Source of the DNA: Bog-756 sp963776225
GTDB taxonomy: Bacteria > Actinomycetota > Acidimicrobiia > Acidimicrobiales > RAAP-2
Direction: 5' to 3'
NCBI GenBank assembly: GCA_963776225.1
Contig: CAVZLL010000001.1
Location: forward strand, 682,001 to 746,000
DNA length: 64,000 nt
The notes beneath the pieces were generated by a model that was not told the DNA's origin, made no database searches, and saw only the letters and a list, made by a program, of their open reading frames with translations. How positions within the stretch are numbered: the first letter of the stretch is position 1; every line of letters starts with the position of its first letter. The position numbers were made by a program, and so were the translations under genes. Shown here piece by piece: positions 1 through 9,300 of the stretch.

Positions 1-157
1 GGGTGGGGAGCCAGGCGCTCTCCCGCCGGTCGGTGTGGGCGATCGGACAGCTGGTGCGGAGCTGGTCCCAGCGCCCGAACGGATCTTCGACGTAGCCCGC
101 GTCGAGCACGTCGAAGTCGTGTGCCCAGTCGTCGACCGCCTCCGTGCGCGTGACCAT
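1..157 (-). CDS. Cytochrome P450, N-terminal fragment (runs off the left edge)
   Basis: Reading the minus strand from an ATG at 157 gives an open frame to the window edge (52 codons). It contains FDVLDAGYVEDPFGRWDQL, then RTSCPIAHTDR and SAWLPT. This is the usual start of an actinobacterial soluble P450: the D-x-x-DP-x-x-x-W-x-x-L stretch, then the CPVAHTDR-like strand before the first beta sheet. The heme-binding Cys region lies outside the window. It is divergent from the efflux pump, with about 190 bp between them. The family call rests only on this N-terminal pattern; substrate unknown. Confidence 0.72.
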   Translation of the reverse strand, partial: MVTRTEAVDDWAHDFDVLDAGYVEDPFGRWDQLRTSCPIAHTDRRESAWLPT

Positions 158-311
158 CCACCGACCTCCGACCTTCCGGCCAAGGGAACCCCCGGTCTGC
201 AGAGGGCCGACCCGGAGTCCACCGTATCCCCCTTGCCCGGACGGTTCCAGACCCCGCGTCCCCGCAGACAGGGCCTCGTCGGGGGACGGTCGGACGCCGC
301 GGCCCGGGCCC

Positions 312-317
312 TAGGAT
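312..317 (+). promoter_or_regulatory. Candidate -10 element TAGGAT
   Basis: TAGGAT precedes the GTG start at 351 and is followed by CGCCGGGAT. The same block, with one base changed (TAGCAT then CGCCGGGAT), precedes the acyltransferase gene at 51319-51333. It fits the TANNNT -10 pattern seen before many genes in this window. No clear -35 element was seen. Confidence 0.4.
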
Positions 318-350
318 CGCCGGGATGCACGACGTCCGCCCTTCCCGACG

Positions 351-1852
351 GTGACCGGCGTCGAGGTGGTGGACGCCCGACCTCGCGACACGGGACGATC
401 CTCCCGCGCCCACTGGTGGATCCTGGTGGTCATCGCCAGCGCGCAGTTGATGGTCGTGCTCGACACGACGATCATGATCATCGCGCTTCCGTCCGCCCAA
501 CAATCGCTCGGGTTCTCCAACACCGACCGCCAGTGGGTGGTGACCGCTTACACCCTCGGGTTCGGCGGGCTGCTCCTGCTCGGTGGGCGGCTGAGCGACA
601 TGGTGGGCCCCAAGCGGACCCTGATGGCCGGCGTGATCGGCTTCGCCGCGGCCTCCGCCCTGGGTGGCGCATCGCAGTCCACCGGCATGCTGATCGGGGC
701 GCGGGCGCTCCAGGGGATGTTCGGAGCCCTGCTCGCCCCGTCGGTGCTCTCCCTGCTCACCACCACCTTCACCGACCCCCGCGAGCGCGGGAGGGCCTTC
801 GGGATCTACGCCTCGATCGCCATCGGGGGCGCAGCCTTCGGCCTCATCCTCGGCGGCCTCCTCACCGAGTACCTCGATTGGCGCTGGTGCCTCTACGTGA
901 ATCTCCCGATCGCGGCCGTGGTGGCAGTCGGCGCGTTCATCCTGGTCCCGCAGCAGTCCGTGCACCGCGGGGTGCGGCTCGACGTCCCGGGTGTCCTGCT
1001 GGGTGCGGCGGGCTGGTGGCCCTGGTCTACGGGCTCGGCGAGGCCGCCACCGACGGATGGAGTGCTCCCGGTGTCGTCGTCCCGCTCTGCGCATCCGCGG
1101 TGCTGCTGAGTCTCTTCGTCCTCGTCCAGGCGCGTGTCCCCAACCCGCTCCTCCCCCTCCGGATCCTCGCGAACCGGAATCGCGGCGGTGCGTTCCTCAC
1201 CATCGTCTTCGCTGTGATCGGCATGTTCGGGACCTTCCTCTTCCTGACCTACCTGCTCCAGACGGTCGACCACTACTCGCCGCTGGTCACCGGCGTGGCC
1301 TTCCTCCCGCTCATGGTGGTGAACGGCGTCGCCGCCACCCAGATCGCCAGCCGCCTGATGGCGCTGGTCCCGACCCGGCTCCTGGTCGTGCCGGGGCTGC
1401 TCACCGCCGCTGCCGGGGCGCTGCTCCTCACCCGGCTCACCCCCGGCGCGAGCTACGTCACCCACGTCCTCCCGACCGAGGTCCTCCTCGGGCTGGGGCT
1501 CGGACTCGCCATGGTGCCCGCCGTCAGCACGGCGACCAATAACGCCGAGCCGCGTGACGTCGGGATCACCTCGGCGACGACCAACACCTGCCAGCAGGTC
1601 GGCGCCTCGATCGGCACCGCGCTGCTCAACACGATCGCGGCCACCGCGACCGCCGCCTACCTGGTGGCCCATCCCCGGAGTGCGGACGCGACCGCGCTGG
1701 CCACCGTGCACGGGTTCGCCACGGCGAGCTGGTGGGCCGCTGCCTCCCTGGCGACGGGCGCCCTGGTCGGAGGGATCCTGATCGACGCCCGTCCCGCAAG
1801 CGAGCACGACCGCTGGGCGGCCGCCTCCGAGGTCGCCGTCGATCCGGCCTGA
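351..1852 (+). pseudogene. DHA2-type MFS drug efflux transporter, broken by one frameshift
   Basis: The frame from the GTG at 351 encodes a typical DHA2 N-terminal half. It has MVVLDTTIMIIALPSAQ in helix 1, GGRLSDMVGPKR in the motif-A loop and FINVP-like YVNLPIA near helix 6, and runs to about residue 220. Around 1010-1012 the coding frame moves by one base. The downstream frame continues cleanly as LVALVYGLGEAATDGW and then seven or more membrane helices to a TGA at 1852. Restoring one G in the GGG run at 1010-1012 gives one continuous protein of about 500 residues, the family's usual length. The lesion is a missing base in a G run, so it may be a sequencing error or a real recent loss. Proton-driven export of lipophilic drugs is the family role. 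Confidence 0.85.
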
Positions 1853-1910
1853 CCGACCTCCCCCGACACGGCGCGTGCGCTCCCGATCTGCTATCGGGCG
1901 CGGGCACCGA

Positions 1911-1916
1911 TAGGAT
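1911..1916 (+). promoter_or_regulatory. Candidate -10 element (TAGGAT) of the desaturase gene
   Basis: TAGGAT lies about 41 nt before the TTG start of the desaturase, in the only non-coding gap between it and the preceding transporter. Confidence 0.4.
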
Positions 1917-1957
1917 CGGGTGGTCGGCGTCCGCCGCACCGAACGAGACGAGCCACA

Positions 1958-3049
1958 TTGCCGCCCCCGCCCCTGTCCGCCACCGATGCGCCCGGGCCCC
2001 CTGCCCCGACGGGCAGCCTCAAGCCGGTCCTCGACGTCCTCCCGGCGTCGGTGTACGAGAACCCGACCTGGCGTGGCATGACCTATTTCGTGCGCGACGT
2101 CGCCATGTACGTCGCCCTCCTCGCCCTCCTGGTGGTCGTCGGCAATCTCTTCGCCGTGCTCGCGCTCGAGGTGGTGATGGCGCTGGTCGTCTCCGGGCTG
2201 TTCGTCGTGGGGCACGACGCCGCCCACGGTGCCCTGTTCAAGACCAAGCGCATGAACTCGGTGGTCGCCCACCTGGCGATGCTGCCCGGCTGGCACGTCT
2301 ACGAGGGATGGGTGCTCGGCCACAACCGTGTGCACCATCCCTATACGGTCCGCCAGGGATACGACTTCGTGTGGCACCCCACCACACCGGAGGAGTACGC
2401 GGCGATGAGCTGGTGGTCGAGGCTGGTCCACCGCTTCGAGTGGTCCTGGGCGGGTTCGGGTGCCTACTACATCCACCAGGTCTGGTGGAAGAAGATGATG
2501 GTCGGATCGAACCCCGCCCGCTGGGTCCGGGCCATCCGTCGGGACCGTTGGATCGTCACCGGGTTCATCGCCGGCGCGCTCGCCTTCTTCAGCCTGCTCG
2601 GGGCGGCGCTCGGTGAGAGCGGCTGGGGGATCCTCTGGCTCGACGCCCGGACGGTCCTGCTGCCGTTCATCGGGTTCTCCACCCTCATCGGCTCGGTGGT
2701 CCACATCCACCACATCTCGCCGGAGATCCGCTGGTGGAAGAGGGACGAGTGGACCAAGTTCAAGGCACAGATGGAGGGGACGACGGTCCTCCGGGTGCCG
2801 AGGTGGGCCAATTTCTTCCTCCATTGGATCATGGTCCACGTCCCCCATCACGTGGACGTCCGGGTGCCCATGTACCACCTGGAGGAAGCCTCGGCGGCCA
2901 TCGAATCCGCCTTCCCCGGTTCGGTCATCGACCGGCGCCTGCGCTTCCGGGACTTCGTGACCAACTCGAAGGCCTGCAAGCTCTACGACTTCGACGCAGG
3001 TCGGTGGCTCAGGTACGCGGAGGGCCGCCTTCGGCCGGTCGCGGGCTGA
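1958..3049 (+). CDS. Membrane fatty-acid desaturase / hydroxylase family protein
   Basis: This 363-residue protein has the three histidine boxes of membrane di-iron desaturases. They are GHDAAHG (residues 85-91), GHNRVHH (121-127) and HVPHHVD (about residue 290), with VHIHHIS between the last helices. Hydrophobic segments at about 48-82 and 190-250 fit the four-helix membrane bundle. The family inserts double bonds or hydroxyls into acyl chains using O2 and reduced ferredoxin or cytochrome; which lipid is used cannot be read from the sequence. The most upstream in-frame start is a TTG at 1958; no strong ribosome-binding site precedes it, and the next Met is residue 41. It is convergent with the DinB gene, 15 bp apart. 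Confidence 0.85.
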   Translation: MPPPPLSATDAPGPPAPTGSLKPVLDVLPASVYENPTWRGMTYFVRDVAMYVALLALLVVVGNLFAVLALEVVMALVVSGLFVVGHDAAHGALFKTKRMNSVVAHLAMLPGWHVYEGWVLGHNRVHHPYTVRQGYDFVWHPTTPEEYAAMSWWSRLVHRFEWSWAGSGAYYIHQVWWKKMMVGSNPARWVRAIRRDRWIVTGFIAGALAFFSLLGAALGESGWGILWLDARTVLLPFIGFSTLIGSVVHIHHISPEIRWWKRDEWTKFKAQMEGTTVLRVPRWANFFLHWIMVHVPHHVDVRVPMYHLEEASAAIESAFPGSVIDRRLRFRDFVTNSKACKLYDFDAGRWLRYAEGRLRPVAG

Positions 3050-3064
3050 TCACAGCCGGCACCC

Positions 3065-3574
3065 TCACCGTCGCCGCTCGATGATCCCCCGCAGGTAGGC
3101 CGCCTGTCCCACGTGCTCCAGGTCGTCCGCGAGCACGCTGATCAATCGGACGCCGGCGGTCACCGGCGGGTCCCACCTTTGGTCGACCACCCGCTCGAGA
3201 TCGGTCTCGCTCAGCAGCCTGACGTACTCGGCCGTGCGGGCGTGGACGTCCTCGAAGTACCCGAGCAGCGAACCCGCATCGGCGACGACGACCGCGACGG
3301 TGGCGGGATCGTGCCCGTACCCGGTGTCCGAGGGGTCGAGCGGCAGGGCGAAGCGCTCGGCCCATCCATTGGCCGTCCAGGCCTGCTCCTCGCCGCTGAG
3401 GCCGGTCACATGGTCGTCCTGGATCCTGGTGAGGTGCCAGACCAGCCAGGCGATGGAGTTGGACTCCGGGTCGGCACGGTAGGCCAGATCCTCTTCCGAG
3501 AGGCCGTTGACCGCGGGATGGACCGCGTCGCGGATCCGCTCGAATCCGTCCATCAGGATCTCGATGCTCCCCAT
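3065..3574 (-). CDS. DinB-like (DUF664) metal-binding four-helix protein
   Basis: A 169-residue protein starting MGSIEILMDGFERIRDAVH. It shows WLVWHLTRIQDDHV in helix 2 and DDLEHVGQAAYLRG near the C-terminus. These are the histidine-bearing helices of the DinB/DUF664 family, related to mycothiol- and bacillithiol-dependent enzymes. The start ATG shares one base with the stop of the efflux-pump gene upstream (TGATG), so the two are translationally coupled. The role is probably thiol-dependent detoxification accompanying the pump; that is inferred from family and coupling only. Confidence 0.82.
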   Translation of the reverse strand: MGSIEILMDGFERIRDAVHPAVNGLSEEDLAYRADPESNSIAWLVWHLTRIQDDHVTGLSGEEQAWTANGWAERFALPLDPSDTGYGHDPATVAVVVADAGSLLGYFEDVHARTAEYVRLLSETDLERVVDQRWDPPVTAGVRLISVLADDLEHVGQAAYLRGIIERRR

Positions 3575-5598
3575 CAGGTCACCCCCGCGTCGGCCAGCAG
3601 CCTCGTGTCGTCGGCCAGGAGCGCGTGTGCCAGGTTGTGGATGAGCCCGACCAGCTCCGGATGGCTCTCGGGATCCCACCCCTCCAGCAGCTCGGTGAGC
3701 GAGTCGCGCCGCGCGGCACTGAGCCGGTCGAGTGCGTCCCGCCCCGACCCGGTGAGGGTCAGGGGTGCGGCCCGGGAGCCCCCGTTCTGCTCGAGCATGC
3801 CGGCACGCACCAGCGCGTCGACCCCGTCGGCGAGGATGTCGGCACCGATCCCGAGGCGGCCGGCGAGGTCGTGCACCGAGGATCCGGGCGCGTCGGCCAG
3901 ACGGTAGAGCGTCCAGCAGGCGCGCGGGGGGAGCTCGAGGCCGGCTCGGGTGGCGAGCGTCCCGTAGAGCTCGACCCTGTTCTCGCGTCCGGCGGCCCGC
4001 TCGAGGATGCGGCGGGCCTCGCCGAGGGAGGTGCGCGGCTCGGGCAGTCCGAGGTGCTCCCCGGGCTCCGAGACCCGGATCGACTTGCGGAGCGGCCGCT
4101 CGGGGAGGGTCCAGCTCAGGAGGAAGGCCACCAGGCCGATGGGCACCCCGACGAGGAAGATGGTCGAGATGGTGTGGGCGATCCCGTCGACCACGGCCGT
4201 CTGGATCGCGGGGGGCAGCCTGTGGATGGCGGCCGGATTGTCGCTGTTCAGGCTCACTCCGGCCGGGACCGCGGTCAGGTGGAGTGCCCGCAGGATGTTG
4301 CCGAGGACCAGGTTGGCGTAGAGGGCACCGAAGACGGCGGTCCCGAACGAGCCCCCGATCATCCGGAAGAAGGTGGTCCCCGATGTGGCCGTCCCCAGCT
4401 CTTCGTAGGGCACCGCGTTCTGGACCGCCACCACCAGCACCTGCATGACCAGGCCGAGCCCGAGGCCGAAGACCGCCATGTACCCGGCCATGACCCAGGC
4501 TCCGGTGGAGACCCCGATCAGCGACATCAGGTACAGCCCGAGCGTCATGAGCGCGGTGCCGACCACCGGGAAGACCTTGTAGCGACCGTACCTGCTCACC
4601 AGCATCCCGCTCCCGATCGAGCCCACCAACAGCCCGCCCATCATCGGGAACAGCCGCACGCCCGACGCGACCGCGCTGACCCCCTTGACCTCCTGGAGGA
4701 AGAGCGGGAGGAAGGTCATCGCGCCGAACATGGCGAACCCGACCACGAAACCGATGGCGCTGGCCGCGGTGAAGACCTTGTTGGTGAACAGATGAAGGGG
4801 GATGACCGGTTCGGCGGCGCGTCGCTCGGCGAGCAGGAACCCCGCGCCGAGCAGGACGCCGAGCACCGCGAACGAGACGACCACCGGTGAGCTCCACCGA
4901 TAGGTGGTGCCGCCGAGGCTGGTGAACAGCACGAGACAGCTGGCCGATCCGGCCAGCAGGAGGGTCCCGAGGTAGTCGATCACCCGGTGCTCGCGGCTGA
5001 GCGTCCCGGGCAGGGCGACCGCGGTGACCACCAGGGCGACCGCCCCGATCGGGATGTTGATGTAGAAGATCCACCGCCACGAGAGGTACTCGACGAAGAC
5101 CCCCCCGATGAGCGGGCCGATGACCGTGGTCACCCCGAACATGGCCATGAACAGCCCCATGTAGCGGCCGCGCTCCCGCGGCGAGACCACGTCGCCGACG
5201 ATGGTCTGGGCACCGACCATCAGCCCACCACCGCCGAGTCCCTGGAGGGCCCGGAAGAGGATGAGCTGGAGCATCGACTGGCTCAGCCCGGAGAGCGCCG
5301 AGCCGATCAGGAAGAGGACGATCGCCCCCTGGAAGAAGAACTTGCGCCCGAACTGGTCCCCGAGCTTCCCCCAGAGGGGGGTCGAGACGGTCGACGCCAG
5401 CAGGTAGGCGGTGACCACCCAGGTCAGGTGTGACGCACCGTGCAGATCCCCCACGATGGTCGGCAGCGCGGTGGAGACCACCGTCTGGTCGAGAGCCGCC
5501 AGGAACATCCCGAGCATCAGGGCACCGATGACCACGAGCACCCGCCGGTGCGAGAGCGTCTCGGGCGTGCCGGTCGGCGCAGCGGTCACCGTGGTCAT
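3574..5598 (-). CDS. DHA2-type MFS efflux transporter with C-terminal MarR-like winged helix
   Basis: 674 residues. Residues 1 to about 510 form a 14-helix DHA2 pump: MFLAALDQTVVSTALPTI in helix 1, WGKLGDQFGRK in the motif-A loop, FYINIPIGA near helix 6, and a large extracellular loop near 440-480. After a linker rich in Pro and Arg, about 140 cytoplasmic residues look like a MarR winged helix. Examples are ACWTLYRLADAPGSSVHDLA, then GADILADGVDALVRAGMLEQ and PLTLTGSGRDALDRL. The pump alone is normally 480-530 residues, so the tail is an added domain, perhaps a sensor or gate controlled by ligand. It is coupled to the downstream DinB gene. Confidence 0.88.
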   Translation of the reverse strand: MTTVTAAPTGTPETLSHRRVLVVIGALMLGMFLAALDQTVVSTALPTIVGDLHGASHLTWVVTAYLLASTVSTPLWGKLGDQFGRKFFFQGAIVLFLIGSALSGLSQSMLQLILFRALQGLGGGGLMVGAQTIVGDVVSPRERGRYMGLFMAMFGVTTVIGPLIGGVFVEYLSWRWIFYINIPIGAVALVVTAVALPGTLSREHRVIDYLGTLLLAGSASCLVLFTSLGGTTYRWSSPVVVSFAVLGVLLGAGFLLAERRAAEPVIPLHLFTNKVFTAASAIGFVVGFAMFGAMTFLPLFLQEVKGVSAVASGVRLFPMMGGLLVGSIGSGMLVSRYGRYKVFPVVGTALMTLGLYLMSLIGVSTGAWVMAGYMAVFGLGLGLVMQVLVVAVQNAVPYEELGTATSGTTFFRMIGGSFGTAVFGALYANLVLGNILRALHLTAVPAGVSLNSDNPAAIHRLPPAIQTAVVDGIAHTISTIFLVGVPIGLVAFLLSWTLPERPLRKSIRVSEPGEHLGLPEPRTSLGEARRILERAAGRENRVELYGTLATRAGLELPPRACWTLYRLADAPGSSVHDLAGRLGIGADILADGVDALVRAGMLEQNGGSRAAPLTLTGSGRDALDRLSAARRDSLTELLEGWDPESHPELVGLIHNLAHALLADDTRLLADAGVT

Positions 5599-5624
5599 GG
5601 CACTTCAGGCTACTGGCGGGCCCC

Positions 5625-6260
5625 TCACCTCACACCGTCCGGCCGGAACTGGATGCTGATCCGCGGCGCGGTCGGGCGCGCCGTCTTCGGCACGCTGTGC
5701 TCGAAGGTGCGCTGGCAGCTCCCTCCCATCACGACGAGGTCGCCGCCGCCGAGCTCGAAGCGGATCGCCCTCCCGCCGCCCGTCCCGCCGCGCGGCCGGA
5801 GGAGCAGCCGCCGTGGGCCGCCGAGGGAGAGGATCGCGACCACCGTGTCCTCCACCGCCCCGCGCCCGATGGTGTCCCCGTGCCAGGCGACGCTGTCACC
5901 ACCGTCCCGGTAGAGGCACAGCCCGGTGGTCTGCAGATCGGCCCCCGGCGTGCCGCGGTAGTGGACGCCGAGCGAGTCGCGGGCCTCGGCCAGGACGCGA
6001 TCCGGCAGCGTCTCGCCGGCCCCGTAGAACGCGAGCAGTCGGGGCACCGCGACCAGGCGGTCGTACATGGTCCTGCGCTCGGCGCGCCAGGGGACCGCGT
6101 CGACCAGGCGCTCGAAGAGCAGATCGGCCCGGCCCATCCAGGCCGGGAGATGATCGACCCAGGCGCTCTCGGAGAGGGTGATCCGACGGAGCGCTCCCGG
6201 CAGGGGGCTCGGCGCCGGCTCGGCCCCGGTGTCGAAGAGGGCTGTCTGGACGACGGGCAC
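5625..6260 (-). CDS. AlkB-like Fe(II)/2-oxoglutarate dioxygenase
   Basis: 211 residues from a GTG at 6260. The metal and cosubstrate residues of the AlkB family are present: HGD (His127, Asp129), FEHSVPK (His188), and the RISIQFR pair (Arg200, Arg206). YRGTPGADLQTTGLCLYRDG matches the nucleotide-recognition region in position. The family removes alkyl groups from damaged DNA or RNA bases by oxidative demethylation. A TACACT -10 element ends 7 nt before the GTG, so the transcript is probably leaderless. The gene lies alone, 26 bp after the pump gene on the same strand. Confidence 0.85.
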   Translation of the reverse strand: MPVVQTALFDTGAEPAPSPLPGALRRITLSESAWVDHLPAWMGRADLLFERLVDAVPWRAERRTMYDRLVAVPRLLAFYGAGETLPDRVLAEARDSLGVHYRGTPGADLQTTGLCLYRDGGDSVAWHGDTIGRGAVEDTVVAILSLGGPRRLLLRPRGGTGGGRAIRFELGGGDLVVMGGSCQRTFEHSVPKTARPTAPRISIQFRPDGVR

Positions 6261-6267
6261 GGTGGAC

Positions 6268-6273
6268 AGTGTA
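6268..6273 (-). promoter_or_regulatory. -10 element (TACACT) for leaderless AlkB-like transcript
   Basis: TACACT on the minus strand ends 7 nt before the GTG at 6260, which puts the expected transcription start at or next to the start codon. Confidence 0.45.
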
Positions 6274-6381
6274 GGCGAACAGGTGTTCGTCTTCCGGTGC
6301 GGACGGGAGGCCTCGAGGAGCGGGCCACCGCCGCATGCCCGCCCCCCCCGCCTCCCGGCCCCGGGCCCCCGGCGGAGACCG

Positions 6382-9300
6382 TCAGGAGGAGGCCGTCGTC
6401 GTCCCGATCGGGGTGGCGGTCGAACCGGTGGACAGCGAGAGCGAGGCCAGCCCGGAGGCCGAGGCGCAGGCCGACTTGAGGGCCGTGGTCGTCGACCCCG
6501 CGTTGATCTGACCGTAGGTGCTGGAGCTCGACGACCCCAGTCGGAACGAGGGGTTGGTGCCGAGCGTCGGGGTGAACCCCTTGAAGATGACCTGGCTCGT
6601 GCCGACCTTCGAGGGCGACCAGCTGATGGCGAGCGAGGTGGGCCTGACGGTCTCCCCTGCGGCCAGCGCGGCGCAGTTGTTGGTGGCCAGGGGCAGTTCG
6701 ACGGCGGCATTGCCCTTGGTCGCCGTGGTGGCTCCGTTCGATGCGGTGCAGCTGCTGATGGTCAGGTGCACCAGCACCATCTCGGAGGTGGCGGTCCCGC
6801 CGTTCGTGAGCGGCGGGTCGAAGTTGACGGTCCCGGTCACCTTCGAGCAGGTCTCGTTCCCCGGGCCCGCGACGTCCAGTGTCGCCGATGACGAGTGGGT
6901 GCCGGTCGTGTGAGGCCGCTGCCTCGGCATCACCGGCTTCACATAGGCCAGCAGGCTGTTGATCCCGGGCAGGCCGGGCAGCTGGGCGACCGCCGGCAGC
7001 AGCACCGGGAAGGACACGCAGGGACTGAACCCGAAGTTCCCGTTGGCGTCGATCGGGAACGGGAAGGGGTTCGAGCTCGGGTTGCCGGAGGAGACGTTGC
7101 CGCACGAGCTGTCGCCGCTCTTGGGGCCGATGTCGGCCTCGACCGGCAGCGTCCCCTGCTGGCCGCTCTGGGTCGGGCAGTAGGGCCCGTTGCCGGTGGC
7201 GCAGTCGTTGCCGTTGAGATTGTTCTGGTACACCTCGAACCCCCCGCCCGGATCCCCCTTGGCGTCCGCCGCGGTCTCGAGGAAGTCGAACGGTGTCGTG
7301 TAGGGGAGGTGGGTGTTCGGGTTGTCCGCGCAGTTGTACTGGCTGCTCAAGCACATGGGCGAGGTGTTGCCGGCGATATAGCCACCGATCTCACCGTAGA
7401 TGTTCCAGTCGGCGGGCTGGGTCCAGAGCGCGTCACTGCTGGCCGTGTTGCCCTCGATCGTGATGTTCTGTCCCGGGCTGGCAGGGACGGAGCATCCGGT
7501 CCCTCCGGACACCGGCTCCAGGAAGGACTTCATCTCGCTGACGGTGTTGTTGGCGAACTCGAGCTGGTACAGCTGGGCGTTGGTGACGCCGTTCAGGATC
7601 TCGGCCGGACCGGTGATCGTGTTGTTCCGGACGAGGATGTTGCCCTCCCCCGCCAGCGGATTGCCGCAGTCCGACTCGAGGTCGATGCCCGCATCGGTCG
7701 GGGTGAGGATGGTGTTGCCGTAGGCAGTCGTTGCGCCGCCGATGGTGACCCGGTTGCCGAACACGACGGAGAAACCGATCCGTCCCGGCGAGTTGCACTG
7801 GTTGGCGGAGATCGTGACGTCACCTGCGGGATAGGTGCCGGGCGTCGCGAACTCGTCGAGTCCGAAGACGGTCGAGCAGTCTCCATAGATCGTGTTCATG
7901 GTGTTGTTGTTGATGAGCACGCGCTGCCCTCCGGACACCTGGATCGCCGAGTCGATCTCGTATTTGGAGGTACCGCCCGCGAGGTTCGCACCGTCGATGG
8001 TCATGTTCTCGAACTGGAGGTCGCACCCACCCTCGACGTACCACATGATGTCGGTCGGGGGGTTGCCCGACTCGGCCTTGGTGAGCGCCGCCTTGGCGCC
8101 GCCGAAGTCATTGGTCACCCCGCAATAGGGGTTCGTCGTCGTCGGTGGCACGGTGTCGATCGTGTTGGTCACCGACTGCTGCTCGAAGGTCGCACCGTTG
8201 CCGTTGAAGATCACGTCGGTGAGCCCACGGAGGAAGAGCATCCCGTTCACCAGGTAGCAGCCGTCCTGGGCGAACTGCACCTCGATGGGGGCGGTCGGTG
8301 TGCCGAGCGGGAGCGAGTTGATCCAGTTGTCGAGGGCCTGGGTCACCTCCGTCGAACAGTCGTCGGGGATGGTCGACGTCGGGACCTGCTCGCAGGTCGA
8401 GGGGGGCCCCTGCTGCTGGCAGGGAGGCGTGCCTCCCGCCGCCGGGGTCGCGGCGATGGCCGCGCTCTGGTCCTTGCCTGCGGCGATCGCGGTGCAGGTC
8501 GAGCACAGGCCGACCGCCCCCATCTTGTTGAGGACGGGGGAGTCCTGACAGGTGGTGGTGCAGGCGTTCCCCTTGAGGGTGCCATTGCCGAGCTCACCGT
8601 CTGCGGTCGACCCCCAGGCGTACGTGCCCCCGGCCGGGGTGACCGCAAGGCTGAAGAGATCGCCCGCTGAGAGCTCCGAGACCGTCGGGAGGCCGGAGAC
8701 GAGGGCCGGTGTCGGGACGCAGACCGAGGAGGTCTGGCAGGTCGTCCCGGTGGCGGTTCCGTTGCCCAGCTCGCCTGCGGTGTTGTCCCCCCAGGAGTAG
8801 ACGGTCCCGGTCGAGGTCATCGCCATGGCGTGTTCGAACCCGCCGGACACCGAGGTCACGGTCACGCTCCCCGGCACACCCGACTCGACCGGCACGTTGT
8901 CACAGGTGCTGTTGCAGGCGTTGCCGGTGAACGTCCCCGTGCCGAGCTGGCCCCACCGGTTGTCACCCCAGGCGTAGACCGTGCCTGTCGACGTCTTGGC
9001 GAGGGCGAAGGATCCGCCGCCGGCGATCGCCTGCACGGTGGTCCCGCCGGGAAGTGAGAAGGAGACTGCCGTGCCGAGGACATCCTGACAGAGGCCGCCG
9101 CAGGCGTTCCCGGCGAGTCCGTTGCCCAGCTCGCCGTGGGTGTCGTCCCCCACGACGTACACGGTGCCGACGGAGGTGAGGATGAGCGCGTCACTCCCCT
9201 CTGCCGCGATGCCCTCGACTGCCTGTCCCAACGGGAGCGAGGTCAGGGTCACCTTGACCGGCGAGTTCTGGCACTTGGTACCGGTCAGTCCGAGCGATTT

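Noticed and set aside
893..2878. Long minus-strand open frame opposite the pump and desaturase
   Set aside because: Its product is low-complexity, rich in Arg, Gly, Glu, Asp and Pro, with no motifs. It is the mirror of two recognisable plus-strand genes in GC-rich DNA.
3625..4890. 421-codon plus-strand frame inside the MarR-fused pump gene
   Set aside because: Composition (Arg, Gly, Asp, Glu, His) is typical of antisense shadow, and the minus-strand frame is a clear 14-helix transporter.
6895..8670. 591-codon plus-strand frame opposite the RCC1/beta-helix protein
   Set aside because: It has no domain pattern, while the minus strand shows a signal peptide and regular RCC1 blades.
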